This document shows positions 8,460-18,035 of a stretch of 64,000 bases of DNA, piece after piece. Origin of the DNA: Halobacillus andaensis (GTDB lineage Bacteria > Bacillota > Bacilli > Bacillales > Halobacillaceae); the NCBI RefSeq assembly GCF_014636475.1, contig NZ_BMEL01000003.1:620001-684000 (forward strand). The letters are read 5' to 3'. The translations under genes were made by a program, and so were the position numbers. A model generated the notes under the pieces. That model was given only the letters and a program-made list of their open reading frames with translations. It was not told where the DNA came from and ran no database searches. Each line of letters begins with the position of its first letter. The stretch's first letter is position 1.

Positions 8460-9167
8460 TTAATGATAGAATTCGAAGTTCAAGTCACGTGTGTCTTTTA
8501 ATTGATATTGATAGACCGGACGTCCTACTCCATAGATGAGGGTTTCCTCAAGGAAGTCGATCTCTTTTAAAAACTTTAAATATTTACGAACGGATACTCT
8601 GGAGATGTCCGTTTCTTGGGCAATTTCATCCGTGGAAAAGGCGGCTTCTTTTTTTAGTCGGATCACCTGGATGATGTGATCTAAGGTTGTTTTCGTTAAT
8701 CCTTTAGGAACTTGAATGCGATTACCCTCTTGACGTTCTTGCTTACTGAAAATCTGATCAAGCTCATTCTGACTTACTTTACGCTTATCTCGCAGCACAA
8801 AGTGGTTCTCTTTATACTTTTTCAAAGCATTCTGAAGCCGCTCGAATTCAAACGGTTTAATGAGATAGTCTACGACTCCCAGACGTAAAGACTGTTGAAT
8901 TTGTTCTTTCTCTGAAGCTGCTGTGATTAAAATGACATCCAATTGCTTGTCTTTTTCTCTTAATTCCTTTAGTAATTCCAAGCCGCTTCTTCCTGGCATA
9001 TACACATCTAACAATACTAAATCTACCTTTGTTTGCTCTAAGCATTGATACGCTTCTTCTACATTTGCAGCAGCATCTACTAATTCAAAACCTTGTATTT
9101 GTTCTACATACCTTTTATTTAAATCGGCCACCATGGGATCATCTTCTACAATAAGTACTTGAATCAT
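8460..9167 (-). CDS. malR: Response regulator of malate two-component system (MalR/CitB type)
   Basis: An N-terminal receiver domain with acidic pocket Asp9-Asp10, phospho-acceptor Asp54 (LVLLDVYMPG) and Lys at LIKPFEF (about 104). It is joined to a C-terminal winged helix of the CitB/DcuR class (about 160-225). At 235 residues it has the family length. Its start overlaps the end of the sensor gene by 4 bp (ATGA), the usual coupling. Downstream on the same strand are malic enzyme and a 2HCT transporter, the known targets of B. subtilis MalKR, so regulation of those genes by malate is the likely role. Confidence 0.88.
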   Translation of the reverse strand: MIQVLIVEDDPMVADLNKRYVEQIQGFELVDAAANVEEAYQCLEQTKVDLVLLDVYMPGRSGLELLKELREKDKQLDVILITAASEKEQIQQSLRLGVVDYLIKPFEFERLQNALKKYKENHFVLRDKRKVSQNELDQIFSKQERQEGNRIQVPKGLTKTTLDHIIQVIRLKKEAAFSTDEIAQETDISRVSVRKYLKFLKEIDFLEETLIYGVGRPVYQYQLKDTRDLNFEFYH

Positions 9168-10768
9168 TCCTTTTCCACCTCCGATTCATAAGGAATGATG
9201 ACACTGAATGTTGTTCCTTTATTCACCTTGGAATGCAGTTCTATAGAGCCTTCCAGGTCTTCAATACTTGTTTTGACCAAGTGTAATCCGTACCCTCGAT
9301 CATTTCCTTTAGTAGACATTCCTTTTTTAAATATTTCTTCTTGAATGTCCTCATCCATTCCAGCCCCTGTATCGATGACTTCAATGGTCAATAACTCATC
9401 TACATAAGACAACAGAAGCGATATTCTTTTTTCTTCACTTGAAGCTAAGCTTTCGATCGCATTGTCCAATAGATTCCCTATAATCGTCACTAATTCATGG
9501 GTTAACTTGGAATCATTTGGTGCCGGCACAATTGTTTCACAGTTTACCGATAATTGAATTTGCTGTTCCCTGGCATAGCTTAATTTGCCAATCATAAACC
9601 CAGCAAGAGCCGGATCTTTTATTTTACTAGTGATCGTATCCGTTTCATGAACTTGATGATCCACGAGCTGTTTAATATAAGATCTTACGTCTTTGTAGGA
9701 CTGCATTTCAATCATCCCAAGCAGGACATGAAGCTTATTTTTAAACTCATGCGACTGCGCCCGCAGCGACTCCGCGTACAAACGAACACCCGTCAGCTGT
9801 TCAGCCAGCTGATTGACCTCGGTCTTATCACGAAACGTCGAGATCGCACCAACTACTTCTTCATTCACAATTAACGGCACCCTGTTCACGATAATCGATG
9901 AACCATTAATAACCTGCTCCTCATCAAGCTCTGCCTCCCCTGTCTGTAAAACTCTCTCCAGCATCGAATGGGGAAGATAATCACTAATGTGAAGACCCAC
10001 AGGATCGTCGACCTGTATGCCCGCTTTTTGAAAAATGTCACGCGCCGATTTGTTGACGAGTGTGATCTTCGCATCTGCATCCACCGCAATAATTCCTTCT
10101 CTTACCGAATGAAGCATCCGATTACGCTCTTCATGGATTCTTGCGATAGCAGCGGGTTCTAATCCAAACAAACTCTTCTTTATATATCGCGCTAGTAAAA
10201 ACGCCCCGATGACGCCAACAAGGATCCCGATGAATGACCCAATTAAAATGTTTCGATGACTTCTTTGCAGCGACGCTTCCACCGCATCGAGCGAAATACC
10301 AATGGAAACCGCGCCGACTTGCTCGCCATTTGCGCCGTAAATTGGAGTGAACGCTCGAACGGAATGCCCTAACGTTCCTTCAGATATGGATATATACTCT
10401 TCTCCATTTAAGACCCTTTCTTCATCCCCACCGACAAAACTCTTTCCTATACGTTCAGGATTCGGATGAGATTGGCGAATTCCCTCCATGTCCATCACCA
10501 CTACAAATAGAACATCTGCCGCCTCTTGCATTCTCATCGCATAATCCTGAATCGTTTGATCATTTGATTGATTTTCTAATTCTTCTTGAACGACCTGAGA
10601 TTCAGCAACAGAACGAGAAACGATGAGTGCTTTCTCTTCAAGCTGATCACGAATATCATCACTCGTGTTTTCCGTGATCAGCAAGTCGGTAATTAATAGC
10701 GAAAATAAGACCACTAAGAGCACATAAAAGATAATCATTGTACTCAGCTTAAACCGTGAATTTTTCAT
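9164..10768 (-). CDS. malK: Sensor histidine kinase of malate two-component system (MalK/DctB-CitA type)
   Basis: 534 residues: membrane helix about 11-30, extracytoplasmic PAS-like sensor about 35-170, second helix about 176-196 (GSFIGILVGVIGAFLLARYI), and cytoplasmic PAS about 210-320. The kinase follows with SHEFKNKLHVLLGMIEMQ around His341 and a C-terminal ATPase (DTGAGMDEDI, GYGLHLVK). This is the CitA/DcuS architecture for sensing C4-dicarboxylates or citrate. Co-transcribed with the regulator gene through a 4-bp overlap. The ligand malate is inferred from the neighbouring genes. Confidence 0.88.
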   Translation of the reverse strand: MKNSRFKLSTMIIFYVLLVVLFSLLITDLLITENTSDDIRDQLEEKALIVSRSVAESQVVQEELENQSNDQTIQDYAMRMQEAADVLFVVVMDMEGIRQSHPNPERIGKSFVGGDEERVLNGEEYISISEGTLGHSVRAFTPIYGANGEQVGAVSIGISLDAVEASLQRSHRNILIGSFIGILVGVIGAFLLARYIKKSLFGLEPAAIARIHEERNRMLHSVREGIIAVDADAKITLVNKSARDIFQKAGIQVDDPVGLHISDYLPHSMLERVLQTGEAELDEEQVINGSSIIVNRVPLIVNEEVVGAISTFRDKTEVNQLAEQLTGVRLYAESLRAQSHEFKNKLHVLLGMIEMQSYKDVRSYIKQLVDHQVHETDTITSKIKDPALAGFMIGKLSYAREQQIQLSVNCETIVPAPNDSKLTHELVTIIGNLLDNAIESLASSEEKRISLLLSYVDELLTIEVIDTGAGMDEDIQEEIFKKGMSTKGNDRGYGLHLVKTSIEDLEGSIELHSKVNKGTTFSVIIPYESEVEKE

Positions 10769-10879
10769 TAGATTTCTCCTCTATCGAATGAGGTTGTTAA
10801 ATAGAGTGTATCATTCCTTCTTATGAGTGGTGTAGATCGATCAGCGGAAAAACAGTATACCTTCTCTTATTATCAACAA

Positions 10880-10918
10880 AAAAAGAACAATTCACCGCGC
10901 GGGCGAATTGTTCTTTTT
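10880..10918 (-). terminator. Terminator of the SDR-family gene
   Basis: A perfect 14-bp inverted repeat (10880-10893 / 10905-10918) with an 11-nt GC-rich loop and an A-run on the left, giving a U-run in minus-strand RNA. It sits just after the stop at 10922. Confidence 0.85.
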
Positions 10919-10921
10919 CTC

Positions 10922-11572
10922 TTAAATCGATTTGACAGCTTCTTTAATCGGAGTCGTTCCACCTACAACTTGAAATTCTTTCCCTATCGTCGATTGATCC
11001 TCCAAGGTTTCCGCAATCACAGAAGCTACGTCCTCGCGAGGAATTTCACCTCTCTCCACTTCGTAGGCTGCCTCGACTTGTCCAGTTCCTGGATCATTTG
11101 TTAATCGGCCGGGATGGATAATTGTATAATTCAGATCCGTTCTCTTCAACCACTCATCTGCATAATGTTTGGCAGCAACGTATGGTGCGAAGGATGAAGG
11201 AGCAGCCTGAATGGCTTCACGGCTCGTATCAAACGAGCTAACCATGACAAACCGCTTCACACCGGCAGCTTCAGCCGCTTTAATGGTTTTTACAGCACCA
11301 TCCAAATCAATTAAAATGGTTTTGTCTGGTCCCGTATGTGGCCCGGAACCTGCTGTGAATACAATCGCATCGACTCCTTCAGCAACTTTTGCAATTGTTT
11401 CGATATCGTCTTCAAGATCGGCTACTGCAGTTTCTGCGCCTAACTCTTCAAAATAAGAAGCTTGCTCCTGCTTACGGATCATTGCTTTTGCTTCCAGGTT
11501 CTCACTATCCTGAATAAATGAAACGAGATGTTTTCCAATTTGACCATTAGCTCCAACAACAAGAACTTTCAT
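10922..11572 (-). CDS. NAD(P)-binding atypical SDR protein (YhfK/YwnB-like)
   Basis: A 216-residue Rossmann protein with GANGQIGKHL at the N-terminus, VVSSFDTS in the middle, and a YVAAKHYADEWL helix carrying Tyr and Lys. It resembles the NAD(P)H-binding/NmrA-like SDRs YhfK and YwnB of B. subtilis, whose substrates are not established. The start is set at ATG 11572 (MKVLVVGANG); the open frame runs upstream to 11710 but that part has no ribosome site and no family similarity. AAAGGATGAAGG precedes the chosen ATG. Monocistronic, with its own terminator. Confidence 0.82.
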   Translation of the reverse strand: MKVLVVGANGQIGKHLVSFIQDSENLEAKAMIRKQEQASYFEELGAETAVADLEDDIETIAKVAEGVDAIVFTAGSGPHTGPDKTILIDLDGAVKTIKAAEAAGVKRFVMVSSFDTSREAIQAAPSSFAPYVAAKHYADEWLKRTDLNYTIIHPGRLTNDPGTGQVEAAYEVERGEIPREDVASVIAETLEDQSTIGKEFQVVGGTTPIKEAVKSI

Positions 11573-11681
11573 TTCCTTCATCCTTTCTAAGTAAAATATT
11601 ATCTTTATAGTAAATCGGAATGATAAATAATGTCTAGAAAGAGAGCTTGCTCCCCCGTCAGAATTACTTGTTTTCTGTTTC

Positions 11682-11721
11682 AAAAAAAGCACCTGCCCCT
11701 TATCCCACAATAAGGAGCAGG
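11682..11721 (-). terminator. Terminator of the aldehyde dehydrogenase gene
   Basis: Inverted repeat 11692-11703 / 11710-11721 (one mismatch), with seven A's at 11682-11688 that give a U-run on the minus strand. It lies 12 bp after the stop. Confidence 0.8.
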
Positions 11722-11732
11722 CCGCTACCCAT

Positions 11733-13157
11733 TTATGATGGGTAACCTAGGATGGTTTTCACTTCTAGATATTCTTCAATTCCGTAATCGCCCCATTCTC
11801 TTCCGATACCGGACTGTTTAAAGCCGCCAAACGGTGAAGAAAAGTCCGCGTCGGCATCATTGACTTTCACACGTCCTGCGCGAATGCCTGAAGCCGCTTT
11901 TCGAAGCGTCTCTGGATCTTTGCCGTAAACGTAACCTGCCAGACCGTAAATCGTTTCGTTTGCAATCTCAAGCGCTTCTTCGATCGAATCATAGGTGATT
12001 ACCGTCATAACAGGACCGAAGATTTCTTCTTGAGCGATCACCATTTGATTGTCGACATCCGTAAAGATTGTCGGCTTCGTATAGTACCCTTTATCAAGTC
12101 CCTCTGGTTTACCTGTGCCTCCAGCAATCAGAGTCGCTCCCTCTTCAATCCCTTTTTCAATATAGGATTGTACTGTATCCCACTGTTTTTTGGAAACGAG
12201 CGGGCCGATGTAATTTCCTTCACGCGGATCACCGACAGGGAAGTCATCTAAGGCTTTCTTCATCGCCTCCTCAAACTCTTGCTTCATAGAGGATGGAATT
12301 AATGTCCGTGTCGCTGCCGAACATACTTGACCCGAATTCGTCGCGATGTGACTGACCGCTGCCTTCGCTGCACCCTCAACATCCGCGTCTTCAAGCACGA
12401 CGAGCGGTGATTTACCTCCAAGCTCAAGCGCCACTTTCTTAATCGTTTCTGACGCATTTTTCATGATTTTCTCACCTGTAGCACCAGATCCGGTAAATGA
12501 TACAAAATCAATGTCCGGGTGAGAGCTGATTCCGTCACCGATCACTGACCCTGACCCATTCACGAGGTTAAACACGCCTTTAGGTACGCCGACTTTATCG
12601 AAAATTTCCGTTAAAATAATCGCAGCAAACGGCGTTAATTCAGCCGGCTTTAAGACTACGGGACTTCCTGCCGCAAACGCACTCGCAATTTTTGTTGAGG
12701 TCTGATTCGTCGGGAAGTTCCATGGGGTGATCAGACCGCTGACGCCAATTGATTCCTTCATGCGGGTATGTCCGCCATGCTCCTCAACAAAGGAGAATTC
12801 CTTCAGTGATTCGGCGGCTTGAGAAAAATGGTTGTACCCCATCATAAAATGAATATTTTCTGAGATCTCAAGCGGGGACCCTAGTTCGTCCGTAATGGTC
12901 TCAATGATTTCATCTTTTCGATTCTCATATTCTTTTGCAATGTTTTCAAGCATTTCTACCCGTTCTTCTTTCGTTGTTTGGGAAAACGACGGAAATGCAT
13001 CACGCGCTGCCTTCACCGCTTTATCTAAATCCTCTTTCGTACCTAAGCTGATTTTTCCGATCACTTCTTCCGTCGCCGGATTGATGACTTCTTCGGTTTC
13101 TGAACCTGTAGATTCTATCCATTCACCGTTGATGTAATGTTTCAAGTAGTTTCGCAT
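11733..13157 (-). CDS. NAD(P)-dependent aldehyde dehydrogenase
   Basis: 474 residues of the ALDH superfamily: [24 protein letters not shown] preceded by the catalytic Glu in ALELGG, the nucleophile Cys in [19 protein letters not shown] and the C-terminal [13 protein letters not shown]. It oxidises an aldehyde to the carboxylate in the cytoplasm. The substrate cannot be deduced; it is not the betaine aldehyde enzyme, which lies at 36-37 kb and is more diverged. It stands alone, divergent from the aldolase gene, with its own terminator. Confidence 0.9.
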   Translation of the reverse strand: MRNYLKHYINGEWIESTGSETEEVINPATEEVIGKISLGTKEDLDKAVKAARDAFPSFSQTTKEERVEMLENIAKEYENRKDEIIETITDELGSPLEISENIHFMMGYNHFSQAAESLKEFSFVEEHGGHTRMKESIGVSGLITPWNFPTNQTSTKIASAFAAGSPVVLKPAELTPFAAIILTEIFDKVGVPKGVFNLVNGSGSVIGDGISSHPDIDFVSFTGSGATGEKIMKNASETIKKVALELGGKSPLVVLEDADVEGAAKAAVSHIATNSGQVCSAATRTLIPSSMKQEFEEAMKKALDDFPVGDPREGNYIGPLVSKKQWDTVQSYIEKGIEEGATLIAGGTGKPEGLDKGYYTKPTIFTDVDNQMVIAQEEIFGPVMTVITYDSIEEALEIANETIYGLAGYVYGKDPETLRKAASGIRAGRVKVNDADADFSSPFGGFKQSGIGREWGDYGIEEYLEVKTILGYPS

Positions 13158-13358
13158 GACTTCATTCTCCTTTTATATGAAAAAATTATATTTAATGAGC
13201 TTGATGAGACTGTATCCTTTATTTAGGAAATTGAAACATCCAATAGATCATTCCAGCATATTACCACTCTTCGCGAACTTTGCCTCCACTTTGTGTTACG
13301 TTCGAAGGAAAAGTGGGAAGAGTATAGTTGGATGCTTTATTAAAAAAGGAGTGGAATC

Positions 13359-14249
13359 ATGAATAACCGTCAGTTCGAAAAAATCAAAAACGGACAAGGA
13401 TTTATCGCCGCACTCGACCAAAGCGGCGGCAGTACGCCTAAAGCTCTGGCAACCTATGGAGTACCCGCCCATTCTTATTCAGGTGAGGATGAAATGTTTG
13501 ATTTAGTGCACGAGATGCGGACGAGAATCATTACGTCGCCTTCTTTTGATGGCAGCCGTATTATTGGTGCGATTCTATTTGAGCAAACGATGGACCGCAA
13601 GATTGAAGGGAAATATACGGCAGATTATCTTGCTGAAATAGACATTGTCCCTTTCCTTAAAGTGGATAAAGGCCTGGCTGATCAGGAAAATGGCGTCCAG
13701 CTCATGAAGCCGATTGACGATTTGGATGAAAAGCTTCGCCGTGCCAACGAACGAAATATTTTCGGTACTAAAATGCGATCGGTGATTCATGAACCAAATG
13801 AAAGCGGGATTAAAGACGTGGTCGACCAGCAGTTTGACATTGGTAAACGAATTATCGACTATGACCTCATTCCGATTATAGAGCCGGAAGTGGATATTAA
13901 TAGTGAGAACAAGGAACAATGCGAGGAAATGCTGCGTGAAGAAATATTGAAACACTTAAATGCGTTACCTGAAGACGAGCATGTTATGCTGAAGCTTACG
14001 ATTCCTACGAAAGCAAATGCTTATAAAGAGCTTGTTGATCACCCACGCGTGGTGCGCGTCGTTGCTCTTTCCGGAGGGTATTCACGTGATGAAGCCAATG
14101 AGAAATTAAAAGAAAACGACGGTCTGGTGGCGAGCTTCTCCCGTGCGCTGGCTGCTGATTTAAAGGCTGACCAGTCAGACGATCAGTTTGATGAGACATT
14201 AAAGGATGCGGTCGATTCAATATTCGATGCATCTGTTAATAAAAACTAA
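13359..14249 (+). CDS. fda: Class I fructose-1,6-bisphosphate aldolase
   Basis: A 296-residue class I (Schiff-base) aldolase like staphylococcal Fda. The N-terminal block [17 protein letters not shown] is diagnostic and the Lys in [10 protein letters not shown] fits the Schiff-base strand. It cleaves fructose-1,6-bisphosphate to dihydroxyacetone phosphate and glyceraldehyde 3-phosphate without metal. Start ATG 13359 follows AAAAAGGAGTGG. Single gene. Most Bacillus species rely on class II FbaA, so this may be an additional enzyme with a gluconeogenic or stress role (inference). Confidence 0.93.
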   Translation: MNNRQFEKIKNGQGFIAALDQSGGSTPKALATYGVPAHSYSGEDEMFDLVHEMRTRIITSPSFDGSRIIGAILFEQTMDRKIEGKYTADYLAEIDIVPFLKVDKGLADQENGVQLMKPIDDLDEKLRRANERNIFGTKMRSVIHEPNESGIKDVVDQQFDIGKRIIDYDLIPIIEPEVDINSENKEQCEEMLREEILKHLNALPEDEHVMLKLTIPTKANAYKELVDHPRVVRVVALSGGYSRDEANEKLKENDGLVASFSRALAADLKADQSDDQFDETLKDAVDSIFDASVNKN

Positions 14250-14351
14250 AATGCTTCATAGGCACGCTGTAACGGCGTGCCTTCAGCTTGTAGAGAAGCA
14301 TGAAATCTCTTTTTAACCAGTGCACACATGTCTTGTGTTAGGAAGAGAAAA

Positions 14352-14515
14352 GGGTTTTAGGAAACGACTCCCTTTCCATGGGCGAATGGTGTGCCTCCTC
14401 AGGCTAATGCCTTCCGGGGTCACACCTTATTCGTATCTCCCATAGGAGTGTCGACGTTTCCAAAACCCTTCGCGGAAAGCGGCACTTTTTTCAGTTCCTT
14501 TATTCAGAGCTAAAA
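14352..14515. repeat. Folded dispersed repeat (~110 nt family) with conserved tail
   Basis: GGGTTTTAGGAAACGACTCC (14352-14371) pairs with 14445-14468. An inner GGTGTG/CACACC stem makes a cruciform-like fold of 117 nt. The tail GCGGAAAGCGGCAC and TTCCTTTATTCAGAG matches the 8371-8400 copy. It fills most of the 14250-14593 gap. The remaining sequence has only two short stems, GGCACGC/GCGTGCC near 14260 and GTACGC/GCGTAC near 14570. Confidence 0.6.
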
Positions 14516-14593
14516 TGAAGGAATTTATCATCGCAAGTTTTCATCCTTCCAAGCTTTTTCGGCCACCTGAAGGTACGCTTAAACGGCGTACTT

Positions 14594-15433
14594 TTATTTT
14601 TTACCCCATTTTTGCTGTAATTGGCGGATTTCTTCTTTATGAGAAACGATTTCCTTAGGGGTCTCTAAAATAAACGGGATATTTTCTAAAAGGGGAGAAT
14701 CCATGAGCTGATCAAACTGGTTTTCTTTTATATACCCATGATCAAAAATATTGGCATGCCGGTCTTTCCCTGAACCAGTGTCGTACTTGGAATTATTGAG
14801 ATGAATCACGGCTAAATGCGCAAAATAATCGAGTTCCTCCCCCTTTTTTACAACCTCCTTCCAATTGTCGCCGCTCCACAGCCCGCTCGCAAAAGCGTGG
14901 CACGTATCTAAGCAGAAACCGATTTTTTCTGGATGATCCGATAATCTTCGAAGCTGCGCCAGCTCTTCCAACGTCGTTCCCATCGTTCCAGGCTTCCCTG
15001 CCATGTTTTCCAAGAGGATCCTGCATTCTCCCAGCCACTGGCTGAGCACTTCATTCAGCACTCCGATCATTAATCGATAGCTGGCCAGCTGATCTCCCTT
15101 GAAAATATCTTTTCCGAAATGGACGACGACTCCGAGAGAGCCGCACGCATCAGCAATCGCTAAGTCATTCAACAGCGACTCGGTGACCTGCTCTCTTTTA
15201 TGTTCATCAGAAGGCGTTAACGTTGTCGGGTAGGGCGTGTGAGCGACAGATACAAGACCCTTCTGATCACAGAAGTCTTTACACAGCGCTGCATCTTCTT
15301 GACTATGAGTTTTAACCGATAAGCTTCTCGGGTTTTTCGGAAAATATTGAAAAGCATCAGCATTCAGAGACACGGCTCGTTTTGCAGCGCCTAAATAACC
15401 ATCCCTTATGGACACATGACTGCCAAAAATCAT
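14594..15433 (-). CDS. nfo: Deoxyribonuclease IV (AP endonuclease)
   Basis: Endonuclease IV, a three-zinc TIM-barrel enzyme that cuts DNA 5' to abasic sites in base excision repair. Family blocks: GSHVSIRDGYLGA at the N-terminus, VVHFGKD, ILLENMAGKPGTMG, IGFCLDTCHAFASG and VIHLNNSKYDTGSGKDRHANI. The 279-residue length is typical. Start ATG 15433 has AGAGGTG upstream. No operon partner. Confidence 0.93.
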   Translation of the reverse strand: MIFGSHVSIRDGYLGAAKRAVSLNADAFQYFPKNPRSLSVKTHSQEDAALCKDFCDQKGLVSVAHTPYPTTLTPSDEHKREQVTESLLNDLAIADACGSLGVVVHFGKDIFKGDQLASYRLMIGVLNEVLSQWLGECRILLENMAGKPGTMGTTLEELAQLRRLSDHPEKIGFCLDTCHAFASGLWSGDNWKEVVKKGEELDYFAHLAVIHLNNSKYDTGSGKDRHANIFDHGYIKENQFDQLMDSPLLENIPFILETPKEIVSHKEEIRQLQQKWGKK

Positions 15434-15479
15434 TTAAATCACCTCTTTGATTATTTTCTCCAAAAGCTGGCTATTCATA

Positions 15480-15515
15480 AAAAAACAGCCTTCTCTCCAA
15501 TTAGAGAAAGCTGTT
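15480..15515 (-). terminator. Terminator of the OB-fold lipoprotein gene
   Basis: Inverted repeat 15484-15496 / 15503-15515 (one mismatch) beside a run of A's (U's in minus-strand RNA), 44 bp after the stop at 15560. Confidence 0.8.
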
Positions 15516-15559
15516 AAAAACAAACACATATCCCACTGTTTACGTTTGGATTCAGGTAG

Positions 15560-15973
15560 TTATTTAATGCCCTCAATGATCGTACCTTCAATAACCGGGG
15601 TGCCTGCCTCATCTGTCCCTCGATACGTGCCATACACTTCTACGATATCCTGAACGGTGTACTCTGCATCTTCATCCTCTTTTTCCACCGTATATGACCC
15701 ATACCCACTCTCTTCCTTTGTTGTTACCGTAAATGCGGTTCCTTCATCCGAAGTCTCTTCAGCGGATATCGTTCCTTGAATGGATACCTTCTCTCCCCCT
15801 TCTACTTCCCCGGCATTGACAAAGGCAAATTCAAGGGGAATCGCTTCTTCTCTCAGCTGGTCTTCCAAATCCTGCGGAGAAGGTTGTTCCTCCTTATTAC
15901 TATCACTTGCACTGGTATCCTGGGAGCAGCCGATCAGAGCAGCTAAACCGAATAGGGCTAAATATTTTTTCAT
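15560..15973 (-). CDS. Small secreted lipoprotein with OB-fold-like domain
   Basis: A 137-residue acidic protein with a lipoprotein signal (LFGLAALIGCSQD, lipid-modified Cys16). A linker rich in Asp/Glu/Ser and a beta-rich domain follow, with KVSIQGTISAEE, YTVQDIVEVYGTYRG and PVIEGTIIEG. The pattern resembles the tRNA_anti-like/OB-fold secreted proteins of Bacillaceae; this is inferred from pattern only. It should be anchored outside the cytoplasmic membrane. No functional partner nearby. Confidence 0.7.
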   Translation of the reverse strand: MKKYLALFGLAALIGCSQDTSASDSNKEEQPSPQDLEDQLREEAIPLEFAFVNAGEVEGGEKVSIQGTISAEETSDEGTAFTVTTKEESGYGSYTVEKEDEDAEYTVQDIVEVYGTYRGTDEAGTPVIEGTIIEGIK

Positions 15974-16096
15974 ACATCAACCTCCATGTCGTTCGTTTAA
16001 CTTTTAAATTCTATATATTTGACCTAATTCCTTCGATGAAGATTGTAGACTTCTGACTACTTTTAGCATCGTTGTAAAAGGGGGAGCGTTTAGGCC

Positions 16097-16139
16097 AAAA
16101 AAACAGCCTCTCCCAAGTTCAAAGACCTGAGAGAGGCTG
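16097..16139 (-). terminator. Terminator of the Rok-like gene
   Basis: CAGCCTCTC (16104-16112) pairs with GAGAGGCTG (16131-16139). Seven A's at 16097-16103 become the U-run on the minus strand. Confidence 0.8.
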
Positions 16140-16152
16140 AATTACCGTTGTA

Positions 16153-16665
16153 TTAATCACTTTCATTATCCAATATGGTTATTTTCCTATTTCCACTAAT
16201 TAAGCTTCTTAACCGCCGATCCATTTTCCGTGCTCTCCAAATAATATGAGAGAAGTTGGCAGGGGTAAAATTGTATTGATCGATCAAAAATTGCTCAAAC
16301 GCTTCGTGGTCGACCTGGTTATGATGTTCCTTCGCATAGTTAATCAAAATATGAGTGAGTTCCTTATACGTCATGGTTTTTGATCGATCCGCTGAAAAGG
16401 CTATGGGGTCAGTCGGCAGGATATAGTCATTTTTCAACGTCTCCTCGGTTTCATCGATGGAAAGGCTTGCTGGTATGTCAGCCTCCACACTTTTTAAGTC
16501 ATCCTCAGTATCCGTAAGACCCTCTCCATTCCTTTCCATACGCTCGAGGCGGGCTATGAGTTCATGTTGTTCATCGGTCAGCTGCTTAATCATTTCCCGC
16601 AGATGCTTTTTCTCCTCTTGTATATCCTCTAACCGCATCCCTATAGCGTTCCGTAACGTGAACAT
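16153..16665 (-). CDS. Rok-like DNA-binding repressor (nucleoid-associated type)
   Basis: 170 residues. The N-terminus (MFTLRNAIGMRLEDIQEE ... ARLERMERNG) resembles the oligomerising N-terminal region of B. subtilis Rok (MFNEREALRLRLEQL ... LRELDRNG), here predicted as coiled coil 11-48. An acidic linker follows, then a C-terminal winged-helix-like region about 97-160 with basic patches (WRARKMDRRLRSL, SGNRKI). Rok binds AT-rich, often foreign DNA and represses genetic competence and secreted product genes. The homology is judged by eye and the C-terminal half is diverged. A GGAGGACCTCC site precedes the start. Monocistronic. Confidence 0.6.
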   Translation of the reverse strand: MFTLRNAIGMRLEDIQEEKKHLREMIKQLTDEQHELIARLERMERNGEGLTDTEDDLKSVEADIPASLSIDETEETLKNDYILPTDPIAFSADRSKTMTYKELTHILINYAKEHHNQVDHEAFEQFLIDQYNFTPANFSHIIWRARKMDRRLRSLISGNRKITILDNESD

Positions 16666-16794
16666 GTTCGGAGGTCCTCCTTTGCTAGTAATGGCTATAA
16701 AATATCATAGCACACTAATAAAGAGAGGAGATCTCATTCCTTTGTATTGATTAAAAAACCCCGGTGATCTATGGCTCCACTTAGGTTGATATAC

Positions 16795-17691
16795 CTATCT
16801 GTCCCTTGTTCTCCATTTAGCATCAGCAACCTTTTGCGGATCAAAATTAATCACATCTGAAGAATAAATCGTTACACTCACTTGTCCCCCATCTACCCTT
16901 GCCCGAATTAAAAGCGGCTGGTTATACTGGTTTTTGAACGTAAAATCAGGACCATACCAGCTCACGGTCGCATCTCTTCCAGAAGGTACATAGGGCACCC
17001 GCTTGCTATGAGAAAAGCGCTCCAAAATTTTTACGCCCACCTTATCAACAGAGTTAAACAGCGTAGAAGAAAGCTGACAGATTCCTCCGCCAATTCCTTC
17101 GGTCACCTCCCCTTTCACAATCTCTGGCGCATTTTTATATCCCTTTTCCTTGGTTCTTTTACCAACGGCCTTATTAAAAGAAAAAACCTCTCCTGGAAAT
17201 ACCACATAACTATCAAGGGCTTCTGCAGATAGACGAATATTATGAGAGCGTGCTTTATTATTCGAATTAAAATAAGTTACATAATGACCGATCTGCTGCG
17301 TGCGGATATTGGCGAGTAATTCACTATCTACTTTAGGACGTACAGAAAGCTTCGGCACAGAGAGCGTACCCGTCTTAGTGCCATAGAGATACGCATAGAA
17401 TTTCTCCATGAATTTCTTTTGATATACCTGGGATCCATCCTCTCCAGGTATAATTTCCCCTGACTCATCTATTTTTGCATTTACAGGTTCCTCCCTTATT
17501 TGATCATCCAGATGATCAATGAGCTGCTGGATTTCAGCCTGATCCACAAAGGGGTTCCCAAGCAGCTCTAGTTCAAAATCCTTTCGGTTCACGTTAAGGA
17601 CTTCCTTCCCCTCATCCGTTATGGAGAGGTCATCTTCTTGAATAGCGGGTTGAGCTAAGAGTAAACATAAAGATAAAAGTGCAATTTTCAT
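16795..17691 (-). CDS. VanW-family secreted protein
   Basis: 298 residues with an N-terminal signal peptide (MKIALLSLCLLLAQPAI), then a charged region and a C-terminal VanW domain about 140-285. The VanW hallmarks are VFPGEVFSFNKAVG, the Gly-rich GIGGGICQLSSTLFNS with its Cys, and SHSKRVPYVPSGRDATVSW. VanW-type domains occur in cell-envelope proteins of Firmicutes (YoaR in B. subtilis); the biochemical role is unknown. Start ATG 17691 has GGAGGATG upstream. No recognised neighbour. Confidence 0.85.
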   Translation of the reverse strand: MKIALLSLCLLLAQPAIQEDDLSITDEGKEVLNVNRKDFELELLGNPFVDQAEIQQLIDHLDDQIREEPVNAKIDESGEIIPGEDGSQVYQKKFMEKFYAYLYGTKTGTLSVPKLSVRPKVDSELLANIRTQQIGHYVTYFNSNNKARSHNIRLSAEALDSYVVFPGEVFSFNKAVGKRTKEKGYKNAPEIVKGEVTEGIGGGICQLSSTLFNSVDKVGVKILERFSHSKRVPYVPSGRDATVSWYGPDFTFKNQYNQPLLIRARVDGGQVSVTIYSSDVINFDPQKVADAKWRTRDR

Positions 17692-17735
17692 ACCGGCATC
17701 CTCCTACTGCTAGTATGAGTAGAAGGTGGAGAATC

Positions 17736-17846
17736 ATGTGGGTTAATTTGTGGACTTTTAATTTCGAAAAAGACAAGCGGAACTTCTATAAAAGAGCGGG
17801 CATGAGCCTGAATCTTCTACCGAAGCATAACAAAGCACTTCATTAG
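17736..17846 (+). CDS. Possible 36-residue small ORF
   Basis: An ATG with AAGGTGGAG 7 bp upstream opens a 36-codon frame (MWVNLWTFNFEKDKRNFYKR, then AGMSLNLLPKHNKALH). It is basic and matches nothing I recognise. A terminator hairpin with T-run follows at 17959-18000, so a short plus-strand transcript may end there. No other gene is visible in 17692-18035. A chance frame cannot be excluded. Confidence 0.25.
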   Translation: MWVNLWTFNFEKDKRNFYKRAGMSLNLLPKHNKALH

Positions 17847-17958
17847 CACACGTCGTGCCCGAACACGAAAACGGCAAAAGGTTGATTGCGGTGCAGTTGG
17901 ACTCACCATCAATGATTGGACAAACTCAGCATATCTAGAAGCCTAACTATAAAAAAAT

Positions 17959-18000
17959 AGAACCTTACAAAAGTATAGAAACCAGTGTAAGGTTCTTTTT
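17959..18000 (+). terminator. Orphan rho-independent terminator
   Basis: AGAACCTTAC (17959-17968) pairs with GTAAGGTTCT (17987-17996), followed by TTTTT. No clear annotated plus-strand gene ends here. It insulates the ppsR-ppdK promoter from upstream transcription. Confidence 0.75.
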
Positions 18001-18035
18001 CGTTCAAATTGATCCAAGCAGAAACGAACTTTTTG

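Noticed and set aside
13156-13362. 68-codon plus-strand frame just before fda
   Set aside because: It overlaps both the aldehyde dehydrogenase start and the fda start, has no ribosome site, and reads like AT-rich promoter sequence.
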